This document shows, piece after piece, positions 17,106 through 24,955 of a stretch of DNA of 53,425 nucleotides. The notes under the pieces are model-generated. The model did no database searches, was not told where the DNA came from, and worked only from the letters and a program-made list of their open reading frames with translations. The translations under genes were made by a program, and so were the position numbers. The first letter of the stretch is position 1. The number at the start of each line of letters is the position of its first letter. Origin of the DNA: Luteitalea sp. (lineage in GTDB: Bacteria > Acidobacteriota > Vicinamibacteria > Vicinamibacterales > Vicinamibacteraceae); NCBI GenBank assembly GCA_009377605.1, contig WHTT01000043.1, positions 1 to 53,425 of the forward strand. The letters run 5' to 3'.

Positions 17106-17714
17106 AGATCTGCTCACCAGCGTGTTCCACGCCGCCATCGCGCAATGAGCGACCGCGAGTAGCGTCTCGCGCGAGGCGCCGTCGCGAGCCTGAATGGACA
17201 TGCCATGCTGGACAGTCGCGTAGAACGTGGCGGCGGCACGACAGTCGAAGCCTTCGGAAAGCTCCCCCTCGGCGACGCCGCGCTCCAGCCGTAGACGTAG
17301 CGTCTTGGCGTTCTGGGCACGGTGATCTCGTAGCTCGCGGCAGACAACCGCGTCCGACCCGTCACGCGTGTGAAGGGCGCCCAGCGCGATGAGGCAGCCC
17401 CTGGGCTTACCCCGCCTCGTGAACGACTCAGCCGTTCGGTGGAGAAAGCGCTCGATCGCCTCCCGCGCCGTCGGAGCGTTCGGAATGGCGTCCCAGATTT
17501 CCGTGCCTTCGCTTGCGCCGTAGAGCCGCACAGCTTCCCGAAACAGCGCCTGTTTGCTACGGAAGGCAGCATACAGGCTGGGCGAATTGATGCCCATCGC
17601 GGTCGTCAGGTCTGACAGCGACGTGCCGTCATAGCCTTTTGCCCAGAACAACTCCATCGCGCGCCGCAGCGCGGCGTCGCGGTCGAAGCTGCGTGGACGA
17701 CCTCTGTCTGGCAT
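16998..17714 (-). CDS. TetR-family transcriptional regulator
   Basis: This 238-residue regulator has an N-terminal HTH (about residues 11-57: RDAALRRAMELFWAKGYDG, then LTTAMGINSPSLYAAFRSK) and a TetR C-terminal ligand domain ending near residue 200. It lies divergent from the SDR gene. A perfect 20-base palindrome and an imperfect copy sit in the shared spacer, so it probably represses both genes. The last 38 residues (after NTLV) look unrelated to the family and overlap the RES toxin 3' end. The ATG at 17714 was chosen; longer forms add unsupported residues. Confidence 0.87.
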   Translation of the reverse strand: MPDRGRPRSFDRDAALRRAMELFWAKGYDGTSLSDLTTAMGINSPSLYAAFRSKQALFREAVRLYGASEGTEIWDAIPNAPTAREAIERFLHRTAESFTRRGKPRGCLIALGALHTRDGSDAVVCRELRDHRAQNAKTLRLRLERGVAEGELSEGFDCRAAATFYATVQHGMSIQARDGASRETLLAVAHCAMAAWNTLVSRSSPSKHLRPPKVRPETHWQRRGKNLPEKTRKAAVPP

Positions 17715-17725
17715 CGGAACCCTCT

Positions 17726-17800
17726 TTCTGTACCGATCAATATATAAACCCTTGACGCGACCGGGCAAGCGCTATTATATTCTGTATCGATCGATACAGA
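17726..17800. promoter_or_regulatory. Divergent promoter with two TetR-type operators
   Basis: 17781-17800 is a perfect 20-base palindrome with core CTGTATCGATCGATACAG. A related imperfect site, CTGTACCGATCAATATA, starts at 17729. For the SDR, TTGACG at 17752-17757 and TATATT at 17776-17781 are 18 bases apart, so the perfect operator begins at the end of the -10 box. The imperfect site overlaps the leader of the TetR gene. GGAAG precedes the SDR start. Binding by the adjacent TetR protein would shut down both directions. Confidence 0.7.
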
Positions 17801-17813
17801 AAGGAAGTGGTGA

Positions 17814-18554
17814 ATGCCTGGACTCAAGAACAAGGTTGCACTGGTGACGGGCGGCAGTCGCGGGATTGGAGCGTCGATCGCCATGAGGCTCGGCAATGAG
17901 GGTGCCAACGTGGCACTGACGTATGCGCGCTCCGAGGAGAAGGCACGAGCGGTCGTCTCTGACATCGAAGCTGCCGGGCGGCGCGGTCTCGCCATTGCGG
18001 CGGACAATGCTGATCCTGCCGCCTTGGATGCCGCAGTGGAACAGACCGTGGCGGCTCTCGGACGACTGGATATTCTCGTCAACAATGCTGGCATCTTTTC
18101 GGCGGGACTGTTGGAGACGGTCACTCTTCAGGACTTCGACGCGGCCATGGCGGTCAATGTGCGCGCCGTGTTCATCGCGTCGAAGGCAGCCGCGGGCCAC
18201 ATGGGCCAGGGCGGGCGCATCATCTCGATCGGCAGCAACTTGGCCGAGCGTGTTCCCGGCCCGGGGCTCAGTGTGTATGCGGCGAGCAAGGCAGCGCTCG
18301 TCGGGCTCACCAAAGGGATGGCGCGTGATCTCGGCTCCCGTGGGATCACGGTGAACGTCGTCCATCCCGGCTCGACCGACACCGACATGAACCCCGCCGA
18401 GGGACCGCTGGCTGACGAGCAGCGCAGCCTCATGGCGATTCCGCGTTACGGCGAGCCGCACGACGTCGCCGGTCTGGTCGCGTGGCTCGCGGGCCCGGAC
18501 GGGCGCTTCGTGACGGGCGCCGCCCTCACCATCGACGGCGGAGCCAACGCGTGA
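17814..18554 (+). CDS. Short-chain dehydrogenase/reductase (SDR)
   Basis: This 246-residue classical SDR is an NAD(P)-dependent oxidoreductase of the 3-oxoacyl-ACP reductase-like type. It has the cofactor motif TGGSRGIG at residues 12-19, NNAG at 90-93, active-site Y155 and K159 (YAASK) with S141 upstream, and a C-terminal TGAALTIDGGANA. The substrate cannot be inferred. It is divergent from the TetR gene and under the palindromic operators, so the substrate is probably sensed by that regulator. Its stop overlaps the GTG of a broken MFS gene. Confidence 0.9.
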   Translation: MPGLKNKVALVTGGSRGIGASIAMRLGNEGANVALTYARSEEKARAVVSDIEAAGRRGLAIAADNADPAALDAAVEQTVAALGRLDILVNNAGIFSAGLLETVTLQDFDAAMAVNVRAVFIASKAAAGHMGQGGRIISIGSNLAERVPGPGLSVYAASKAALVGLTKGMARDLGSRGITVNVVHPGSTDTDMNPAEGPLADEQRSLMAIPRYGEPHDVAGLVAWLAGPDGRFVTGAALTIDGGANA

Positions 18555-19174
18555 AGGCAGCGTCTCGACTCGAGCCGGCATCCCCGGGGCCGCCGGCGCT
18601 CTCTCTGAACGCCACGACCGCCCTGTTTGCCTTCGCGGTCGCAGTGGTCGTGACAACGGAGTTCATCGTCGTTGGCCTAGTGCCCATGATCGCGCGGGAC
18701 CTCGCAATCTCTCTTTCGGAGAGCGGTCGTCTTGTGACGTGGTTCGCCCTGTCATCGGCATTCCTAGGGCCGCCGCTTACCATTGGTGTGAGTAAGCTCG
18801 AGGCGCGGCCCGTTCTCGTTGTGGCGCTGCTCATCTTCGGGCTCGGGGGCCTCGCGGCGACGGTGATCCCGAGCTATCCGATCCTGGTTGCTGTTCGTGT
18901 CGTCCAAGGCGCCGCCCTGCCCGTCTTTGTCAGCGTTGGCAGCGCGGCCATCGCCCGGATCGCCGGGCCAGGCCGCGACGGAAGGGCGCTCGCCCTCATC
19001 AATGTTGGCGTGATCGTGGGGGCAGTACTTGCGATGCCTGCCGGCGTCCTTCTGGCCGATCGCGCAGGCTGGTCGGCGAGCTTCGTCGGCCTACTCGGCC
19101 GCGCCGACGCGCGGCGAAACGAGCTCGCGGTCCGTACCGCCCTCGGTTGCAGCCGTGCTCGCATCGCCCGCCAG
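18551..19174 (+). pseudogene. Truncated MFS transporter joined to an ABC-permease fragment
   Basis: From the GTG at 18551, which overlaps the SDR stop, the first 175 or so residues are a normal MFS N-terminal half (TTEFIVVGLVPMIARDL, then FLGPPLTIGVSKLEARP). This resembles DHA1-type arabinose or drug efflux proteins. At about 19088 the homology stops after GWSASF. The frame then reads ARRNELAVRTALGCSRARIARQ, which looks like a MacB/FtsX-type permease (as in acidobacterial ADOP proteins) rather than an MFS helix. The frame runs on to 19288, but that part is antisense to the next gene. At least five helices are missing, so this is a remnant. Confidence 0.75.
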
Positions 19175-19175
19175 G

Positions 19176-20852
19176 CTAAGGCCTCGCGGCGGAGGAAGCC
19201 TTGGTGCCCTTGTAGCCGGGGCCGAGCAGTGGGCGGCCTGGGCGAGCTCCCGAATGCTCCCCCTGGTCGATCACCAGCGCCCCGTTGACGATCGTATAGA
19301 GCACTCCCTTCGCGTACGACTTGGGCTTCTCGAACGAGTTCGTGTCTCCGACGGTCGCCGGATCGAAGACCACGACGTCGGCTGCGAAGCCCTCGCGAAT
19401 CTGGCCGCGGTCGCGCAGGCCGAGGATCTGGGCTGGCAGCGACGACATCTTGCGGACCGCTTCCTCGAGCGTCAGGCCTTTCTTCTCGCGGACGTACCGG
19501 CCGAGCACACGAACGTTCGTCCCGTAGCTGCGCGGATGAGGGAACCCTGCTACGTCGAGGTTGAGGGCGCTGCCATCGCTTGCTGGGGCAACCCACGGCT
19601 GCCTCATCACCATTTCGACGTTCTCTTCCGACTGGTTGTGGAAGATGCCTCTGACGTTGCCTCCTTCTTCCGCCAACAGCGTGATGATGGTATCGGCGGG
19701 GTCTTCGTCACCGCGCTGCTTGGCAATGTCAGCGACCGACATACCCTCGTACTTGCGGTTCTCCGGCGTCGACGCAGTCCCCAAGACGATGCCCTCCCAC
19801 CAGCCGTGCTCCTTCGACCAGGCGATGAACTCCGGATCGTTCTTGACCTTCTCGCGCAGAGCCGTATCGGTCATTGCTTGCTCGAGCCGCTCGGCGAACT
19901 TCGTGGGACCTCCCTCACGCATCCAGAGTGGAAAGCAGGCGCTCCAGCCGTGCTGCATCGCCGTGTAGGGATAGAGGTTCGCGGTGACGTCGAGGCCACG
20001 GTCACGCGCGGCCTGAATCTGTTCCACGTTGGACCGCAGTTTCGGCCAGAGCTCCTCGCCACGGATCTTGAGGTGGAAGATGTGTACGGGCATCTTGCCC
20101 TCTTCGGCCACCCGTATCGCGAAGGCGATCTCCTTGTCCTGCTCGTAACCCTCGCTGCCGTGGTGCGTGGCGTAGTTGCCGCCATAGGTGGCCGCGACCT
20201 TCGCCAGCGCCAGAACCTCATCTGGGTATGGCGGGCCCCCGCTCTCGAAGCGGCCGACGAGCCCCCAGGCACCCTCCTCCATCGAGCGCGCCACGAGCTG
20301 CTTCATACGGTCGAGCTCGGCCGGCGTCGCCGGACGTGTCTCGTAGCCGAGCACGACACGACGCACCTGCTCGGAGGAGACGTGTGAGATCACGTTCATC
20401 GAGATGCCTTGGCGCTTCAGCAGCTCGAAGTAGTCAGTGAAGGTCCTCCACCGAGCATCCGCGAGGTTGTCTCCCGGCGCCACGGTGCTTCCTTCACCGA
20501 GGACGTCGATTGTGACGCCCTGCCGAACCTTGCTCTCCGCGTTCCCGTCGGCGACGAGAGGTTCGTCTGAATGCGTGTGCAGGTCGATGAAGCCGGGCGA
20601 GACGACGAGACCGGTCGCATCGATGACGCGTCGAGCGCTGGCGTTGTCCAGCTGGCCGACGGCGGCGATCCGATTGCCTCGTATACCGACATCGCCACTG
20701 AACCAGGGATTGCCGGTCCCATCGATGACTCGGCCTCCCCGCACGAGGAGGTCGTAGCGCTCATCCTGTCCCTGCAGCCAACGAGCGCTGCCGCTCAGGA
20801 GAACGACTCCCGCGATGGTGATGAGAAGCGCGCGGCGCCAGCGAGTCGACAT
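19176..20852 (-). CDS. Exported N-acyl-D-amino-acid deacylase-like amidohydrolase
   Basis: This 558-residue amidohydrolase belongs to the D-aminoacylase group. A signal peptide (about residues 1-28, after MSTRWRRALL) sends it out of the cytoplasm. Metal-site motifs are HTH at residues 92-94 (GFIDLHTHSDE), THHGSEGYEQD, VHIFHLKIRG and SDGSALNLD. The position that holds the bridging Cys in characterised D-aminoacylases is a Glu, E120 in LGEGS. Its start lies 2 bases after the stop of the upstream chimeric lyase frame. It probably trims D-amino acid conjugates from outside the cell; the exact substrate is unknown. Confidence 0.87.
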   Translation of the reverse strand: MSTRWRRALLITIAGVVLLSGSARWLQGQDERYDLLVRGGRVIDGTGNPWFSGDVGIRGNRIAAVGQLDNASARRVIDATGLVVSPGFIDLHTHSDEPLVADGNAESKVRQGVTIDVLGEGSTVAPGDNLADARWRTFTDYFELLKRQGISMNVISHVSSEQVRRVVLGYETRPATPAELDRMKQLVARSMEEGAWGLVGRFESGGPPYPDEVLALAKVAATYGGNYATHHGSEGYEQDKEIAFAIRVAEEGKMPVHIFHLKIRGEELWPKLRSNVEQIQAARDRGLDVTANLYPYTAMQHGWSACFPLWMREGGPTKFAERLEQAMTDTALREKVKNDPEFIAWSKEHGWWEGIVLGTASTPENRKYEGMSVADIAKQRGDEDPADTIITLLAEEGGNVRGIFHNQSEENVEMVMRQPWVAPASDGSALNLDVAGFPHPRSYGTNVRVLGRYVREKKGLTLEEAVRKMSSLPAQILGLRDRGQIREGFAADVVVFDPATVGDTNSFEKPKSYAKGVLYTIVNGALVIDQGEHSGARPGRPLLGPGYKGTKASSAARP

Positions 20853-20854
20853 AG

Positions 20855-22810
20855 CTACTGCTCCCGCGCCCGACCTAACCGCGTGTTGTCACGCGGCGGC
20901 GTCAGAGAAGTTCTCAACTGAGGTTCTCTGTAGTATCCCATCGATCCGGTAACGACGCCCAGCCGATACTGCCGGTCGTCCATCAACCACGGACGTCTCC
21001 AACGCGATGGACGGGTCGACGAGTAGATGCGGAGCTCGCCCGGGAGGCTGGTGATGATTTCTTCACGCCAGTCTCCCAGGACGTCCGCAATGGCCAGCAC
21101 GCCTCCTTCGATGTTCATGATCGTCTCATCCGGATACGTGAACAATCGACCGTCGACCACGATCTCCTTCTGCGCGTCGTCGTCCCACCACACGGCCAAC
21201 GGGCCAAGGATGCCGAACGATGGATCCGAGAGACGCGTGCCATCGGCTGCGTACAACCAATACTGGCTGCCGTTCTGTTCGCCTCCGTACAATTCCATCC
21301 CAGGGTGCGCCGGATCGATGTCACCGATCATCCCTTTGGAATGGATGTGTTGCGTTGGACCGTCGTACGACCAGAGGATGCGCCCGTCCCGTGCGGAAAT
21401 CAGTGCCAGCCCCTGGCTGGACCGGCGAGGTTCGATCCCCACGAACAGCTCTAACCCTGGGCGGTTGGGATCGATGTCGGCGAGGTGGCAAACATCGGGA
21501 TGCCCCAGTCCGGTCTCCCAGAGCACGCGTCCGTCATGGTCGAGCGCGGTCGCCCCCAAGATCAACTCGTCGCGACCATCGTCATCGACGTCGGCGCTGA
21601 TCAGGCCGTGGGTGCCGGGACCAGGCAGATCGTGAGGATTCTTGGCTTCTCGGTTCCAGATCTGATTGAAGTCCTTGTCCAGCGTCGTAGTCTTCATCAG
21701 ATCATACGTGCCACGCTGCATGATCAAGGCAGGAGTCTTGCCATCCAGGTAGGCCACCGCCAGCATGTGCCGCTGGGAACGATTGTAGTGATTCCAGCCC
21801 CCGCGGGACAGCCATTCGGTGCGGGCTGTGACCTGACCCGTACGCCCGTCAAGCTTCACCAAATATTCAGGACCGGTCAGGACACGGCCGTCGATCTCCC
21901 GCGGATCTCCTTCGCCCGCCTTTGTGTACACCTCCGCAAAGCCGTCCTGATCGATGTCGTACACGACGAACGGGGAGTACCACGTCCCCGTTTCGATGGC
22001 CCAGCCCATGTCGTAGCGCCATATCAGCCGTCCATTGGCGCCGTTGTAAGCCTCCAGTTTGTAGGGTTCGGCGCTCCGCTTCCAGTACCGCTGGCGATAG
22101 TAGGGATCCGTGTTGAAGTCCGGCTGCTTGATGACGAAGTCGAGGATCCGATCGCCGTCGAGGTCGCCGATACCTACGGCTCGGGCCGTGTAGTCACCGT
22201 CGAGGGCGATGGAGACGTAGGGTTTGTGCCAGTCCGTGGAGGTGACGTAAGCCGTCTCTCGGTCGGGGACTTCGTTCGCGTCGACAATTGATTGGACCCG
22301 GTAGCGATAGGATTTGCCGTTGCGCGCGCTGTCGTCCACATAGGTCGTACTCTCGGTGACGGGATTGGACGTCAGGCGCTCATATTCCGTGGCGCCATAG
22401 ATATCCTGACGGTAGACATGAAACGCCACCGTTTCAGGATCCTGGAGCACATCCGGGCGGATCGTCACCAGGGGTCGGTTGTTGGACTGCGTGAACGCGA
22501 TGCCCGCAGGATCTGGCATATTGACGGTTGGGGTCAAGTGCTGCCCGGTCTGCAGAATCCCGATGAGTGAGACCATCCAGCCGCCAGCAAGCGCGTCTAC
22601 CACCCCTGGGGCGCTGGCTAACCACCGCTGGCCCCGGCCGAATGGCAACTCATAGAGGACGAAGTTCACCCATCGGTGCGTCGGAATGAATTGCCGCGGG
22701 CCGCGCTGCCCGAGGGGCTCATGCGGATCTTCCCCCTGGCCCTCTTCGATATCGCGCGCCCAGGTCCAGGTGGACTGGAAGCTCAAGCCGTTCCTGAGCC
22801 GACGCCGCAC
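20855..22810 (-). CDS. Chimeric frame: TonB-receptor fragment fused to rhamnogalacturonan lyase
   Basis: Residues 1-125 match the C-terminal barrel of Oar-like TonB-dependent receptors (FQSTWTWARDIEEGQGEDP, then FVLYELPFGRGQRWL and TIRPDVLQDP). From about residue 126 (near 22435) the sequence becomes a PL11-type rhamnogalacturonan lyase, an exported enzyme that cuts the pectin backbone. It shows AVGIGDLDGDRILDFVIKQP, GADV-type Ca-binding repeats, HDLPGPGTHGLISADVDDDG and GSMGYYREPQLRTS. The usual N-terminal strands and signal peptide of the lyase are missing. The frame is open up to a stop at 22931-22933, with only a GTG at 22810 as a plausible start. Activity is doubtful; misassembly is possible. 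Confidence 0.75.
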   Translation of the reverse strand: MRRRLRNGLSFQSTWTWARDIEEGQGEDPHEPLGQRGPRQFIPTHRWVNFVLYELPFGRGQRWLASAPGVVDALAGGWMVSLIGILQTGQHLTPTVNMPDPAGIAFTQSNNRPLVTIRPDVLQDPETVAFHVYRQDIYGATEYERLTSNPVTESTTYVDDSARNGKSYRYRVQSIVDANEVPDRETAYVTSTDWHKPYVSIALDGDYTARAVGIGDLDGDRILDFVIKQPDFNTDPYYRQRYWKRSAEPYKLEAYNGANGRLIWRYDMGWAIETGTWYSPFVVYDIDQDGFAEVYTKAGEGDPREIDGRVLTGPEYLVKLDGRTGQVTARTEWLSRGGWNHYNRSQRHMLAVAYLDGKTPALIMQRGTYDLMKTTTLDKDFNQIWNREAKNPHDLPGPGTHGLISADVDDDGRDELILGATALDHDGRVLWETGLGHPDVCHLADIDPNRPGLELFVGIEPRRSSQGLALISARDGRILWSYDGPTQHIHSKGMIGDIDPAHPGMELYGGEQNGSQYWLYAADGTRLSDPSFGILGPLAVWWDDDAQKEIVVDGRLFTYPDETIMNIEGGVLAIADVLGDWREEIITSLPGELRIYSSTRPSRWRRPWLMDDRQYRLGVVTGSMGYYREPQLRTSLTPPRDNTRLGRAREQ

Positions 22811-23168
22811 CTCGAGGTTCAGCGCATGGTAGTCGTGGCGCGCGCCGTTGTCGATGAAATTGATGGCCGGATATTGCGGGAACAGGCGGGGGACACAAGA
22901 CCCGTGAGGCCGATTTGTTCGCGCCGCGAACTATATCGCCAGGCGACGTTGACCGTTCCCGAACAGTTGCTCCGCATTATCTCAAGCGCAACTGGAAAGC
23001 GCCTTCAGCCGAAGGATAGAAAATCGGCGAGGTGGACCTTTCGCGAGCAAAGGGCCCGTAGCGCGTCTGCCTCAGCTTTGTCGCCATACAATATATGATC
23101 TGCGTTCGTTGTCAAGGCACCGTCCTCACGCTCGAAAAGCGCAGGCCTACAGACACACGAAAAGGACG
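22811..23168. other. Gene-free stretch with receptor remnant
   Basis: On the minus strand, 22811 to about 22900 continues the TonB-receptor likeness (FPQYPAINFIDNGARHDYH) without a start codon, and an in-frame TAG lies at 22931-22933. The remaining 22934-23168 shows no coding signal or repeat that I can recognise. Confidence 0.6.
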
Positions 23169-24818
23169 TCAATCGGTCTGCTGGGGGTTACGCCGATAAC
23201 CCGGGCCCGTCAGGACTTGACCCGGCAGTGCACCAGTGTGCTTGCCGTTATCGAGGACGAGCACGCCGTTGACGATGACGTAAGGAATGCCCTCTGGATA
23301 CTGGTGCGGCTCTTCGAAGGTCGCCTTATCCGCCACCGTATCCGGATCGAAGACAGTCACATCTGCCCAATTGCCGGTCTTCAAGACGCCGCGATCCACG
23401 ACGTTGATCTTCTCGGCGTTCATAGTCGTCATCTTCCGGACCGCTTCGGGCAAGGTGAGCAGCTTTAGCTCCCGCGTGTAGCGCGCGAGCACCCGTGGAA
23501 ACGTGCCGTACCAGCGAGGGTGCACGTGTGTGCTGGCCCTGCGGCCGTCACGTGAAATCGCGGATCCGTCCGAGCCGATCGACGTATAGGGCTGCTTCAT
23601 CACCTGCTGCATATCCTCTTCGGCGTGGTGAAAGAAGATGGTGGAGACGCTTCCTTCCTCTTCCAGCAGCACATCGAAGAGCACCTCGACTGGATCCCCA
23701 CCGCGCGCAGCAATGAGCTCGCTCATACGCTTGCCAACGAACGGCGCGTTTCGCTCGTCGGCGAGGGCAACGAGCTGCATGCCCCCCCAACCGCCGCCAG
23801 TGGCGAGGTAGTGGTTGTACCAGCCCGGGAGGCCCTCGAGAATCTCTCGACGCATCCGGGCGCGTAGTCGTGGGTCCCGCAGGCGCTCGAGCATCTTCTC
23901 GTTCCCACCGTCGTGCGCCCACGGTGGAATGATGGATCGCAAGTTGTTGTTGCCCGCGCGGTATGGATAGACGTTGGCGCGGATGTCGTGTCCATCTGCG
24001 CGCGCCTGCTCGATCATCGTGAAGATCTCCGAGACACGGCCCCAGAGCTCACGATGCGCGATCTTCATGTGGATGATATCCACTCGGATGTCCGCCCACG
24101 TGCCCACGTTGATGGCTTCTTGCACGGCGTCGAGCACGCCCTCGCCTTCATCGCGAATATGCGTCGAATAGATGCCGCCGTACTCGCCTGCCACGCGCGC
24201 GAGATCCGCCAGCTGCTCATTGGTCACGAGATTGGCGGGAGGCATCAGAAGGGACGTCGATAGGCCCATGGCGCCCTCGCGCATGGCTCTCGCGATCTCC
24301 TCTTGCATTGCCTCGATTTCGTCAGGCGTCGCCGGGGTCATCTCGTGCCCTTTGACGTAGGTCCAGACCTGCCCCTGGCCGACGTACGAGCCGATGTTCG
24401 CGGCGACGCCCTTGTGCGCGACGTGGTCGAAGTATCCGCCGAGCGTTGTCCAGGCGCGTTCGCCTTCCCTGAGGGGGCCCTGTGACTCGCCTTCGCCGAG
24501 CACCATGGTCGTGACGCCCTGGCGGATCATGCTCTCGCATCTGGGCTCATCGAGCAGCGTGTCGTCGGAGTGGTTGTGCATATCGACGAAGCCGGGCGCA
24601 ACGACGAGGCCCGTGGCGTCGATGGTCCGAGCGCTCTGAGCGCTGCTCAAATCGCCCAGCGCCACGATCCGTCCGTCGCGGATGCCCACATCTTCGCGCC
24701 GGCCTTCGGCTCCGGTGCCGTCGACCACGGTGCCGTTGACGATGAGCAGATCGTAGGATTCTCGCGAGCAAGCCGGGATGGCGAGCGCGAGCGTCAGGAT
24801 CAGGAGGAAGCAGCGCAT
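23169..24818 (-). CDS. Lipoprotein N-acyl-D-amino-acid deacylase-like amidohydrolase
   Basis: This 549-residue paralogue of the 19176-20852 gene probably hydrolyses N-acyl-D-amino acids or related amides. The N-terminus has a hydrophobic stretch and a lipobox-like IPAC with C17, suggesting a membrane-anchored lipoprotein. Metal-site motifs are HNH at residues 81-83, STHIRDEGEGV, DIIHMKIAHRELW and GSDGSAI. As in the paralogue, the bridging-Cys position is Glu, E109 in LGEGE. The C-terminal WADVTVFDPDTV is typical of the amidohydrolase barrel. The flanking repeats at 24857-24934 lie upstream of its start. Confidence 0.87.
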   Translation of the reverse strand: MRCFLLILTLALAIPACSRESYDLLIVNGTVVDGTGAEGRREDVGIRDGRIVALGDLSSAQSARTIDATGLVVAPGFVDMHNHSDDTLLDEPRCESMIRQGVTTMVLGEGESQGPLREGERAWTTLGGYFDHVAHKGVAANIGSYVGQGQVWTYVKGHEMTPATPDEIEAMQEEIARAMREGAMGLSTSLLMPPANLVTNEQLADLARVAGEYGGIYSTHIRDEGEGVLDAVQEAINVGTWADIRVDIIHMKIAHRELWGRVSEIFTMIEQARADGHDIRANVYPYRAGNNNLRSIIPPWAHDGGNEKMLERLRDPRLRARMRREILEGLPGWYNHYLATGGGWGGMQLVALADERNAPFVGKRMSELIAARGGDPVEVLFDVLLEEEGSVSTIFFHHAEEDMQQVMKQPYTSIGSDGSAISRDGRRASTHVHPRWYGTFPRVLARYTRELKLLTLPEAVRKMTTMNAEKINVVDRGVLKTGNWADVTVFDPDTVADKATFEEPHQYPEGIPYVIVNGVLVLDNGKHTGALPGQVLTGPGYRRNPQQTD

Positions 24819-24856
24819 ATGGATGAGACGTTTCCAAGTCGTGGTAAGGCGCCTTA

Positions 24857-24934
24857 GCGCCCGACCTAAAGGTCTGGCCTACAGCAGCTATCAGCTCTCA
24901 GCCATCAAAGTAGGCCCGACCTTTAGGTCGGGCG
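24857..24934. repeat. Inverted pair of GTAG-palindrome elements
   Basis: The segments 24857-24881 and 24910-24934 are reverse complements over 25 bases with one mismatch. Each contains a near-palindrome, GCCCGACCT then AGGTCGGGC. The GTAG end of each lies towards the 28-base centre. The pair sits between the starts of the lipoprotein deacylase and the end of the quinoprotein gene. It belongs with the similar elements at 31951, 43563 and 45184. Confidence 0.75.
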
Positions 24935-24955
24935 ATCCGCGAGGGCCGCCCCGAT

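Noticed and set aside
19175-19288. C-terminal part of the MFS-permease frame
   Set aside because: It is antisense to the 3' end of the D-aminoacylase gene and has no transporter likeness.
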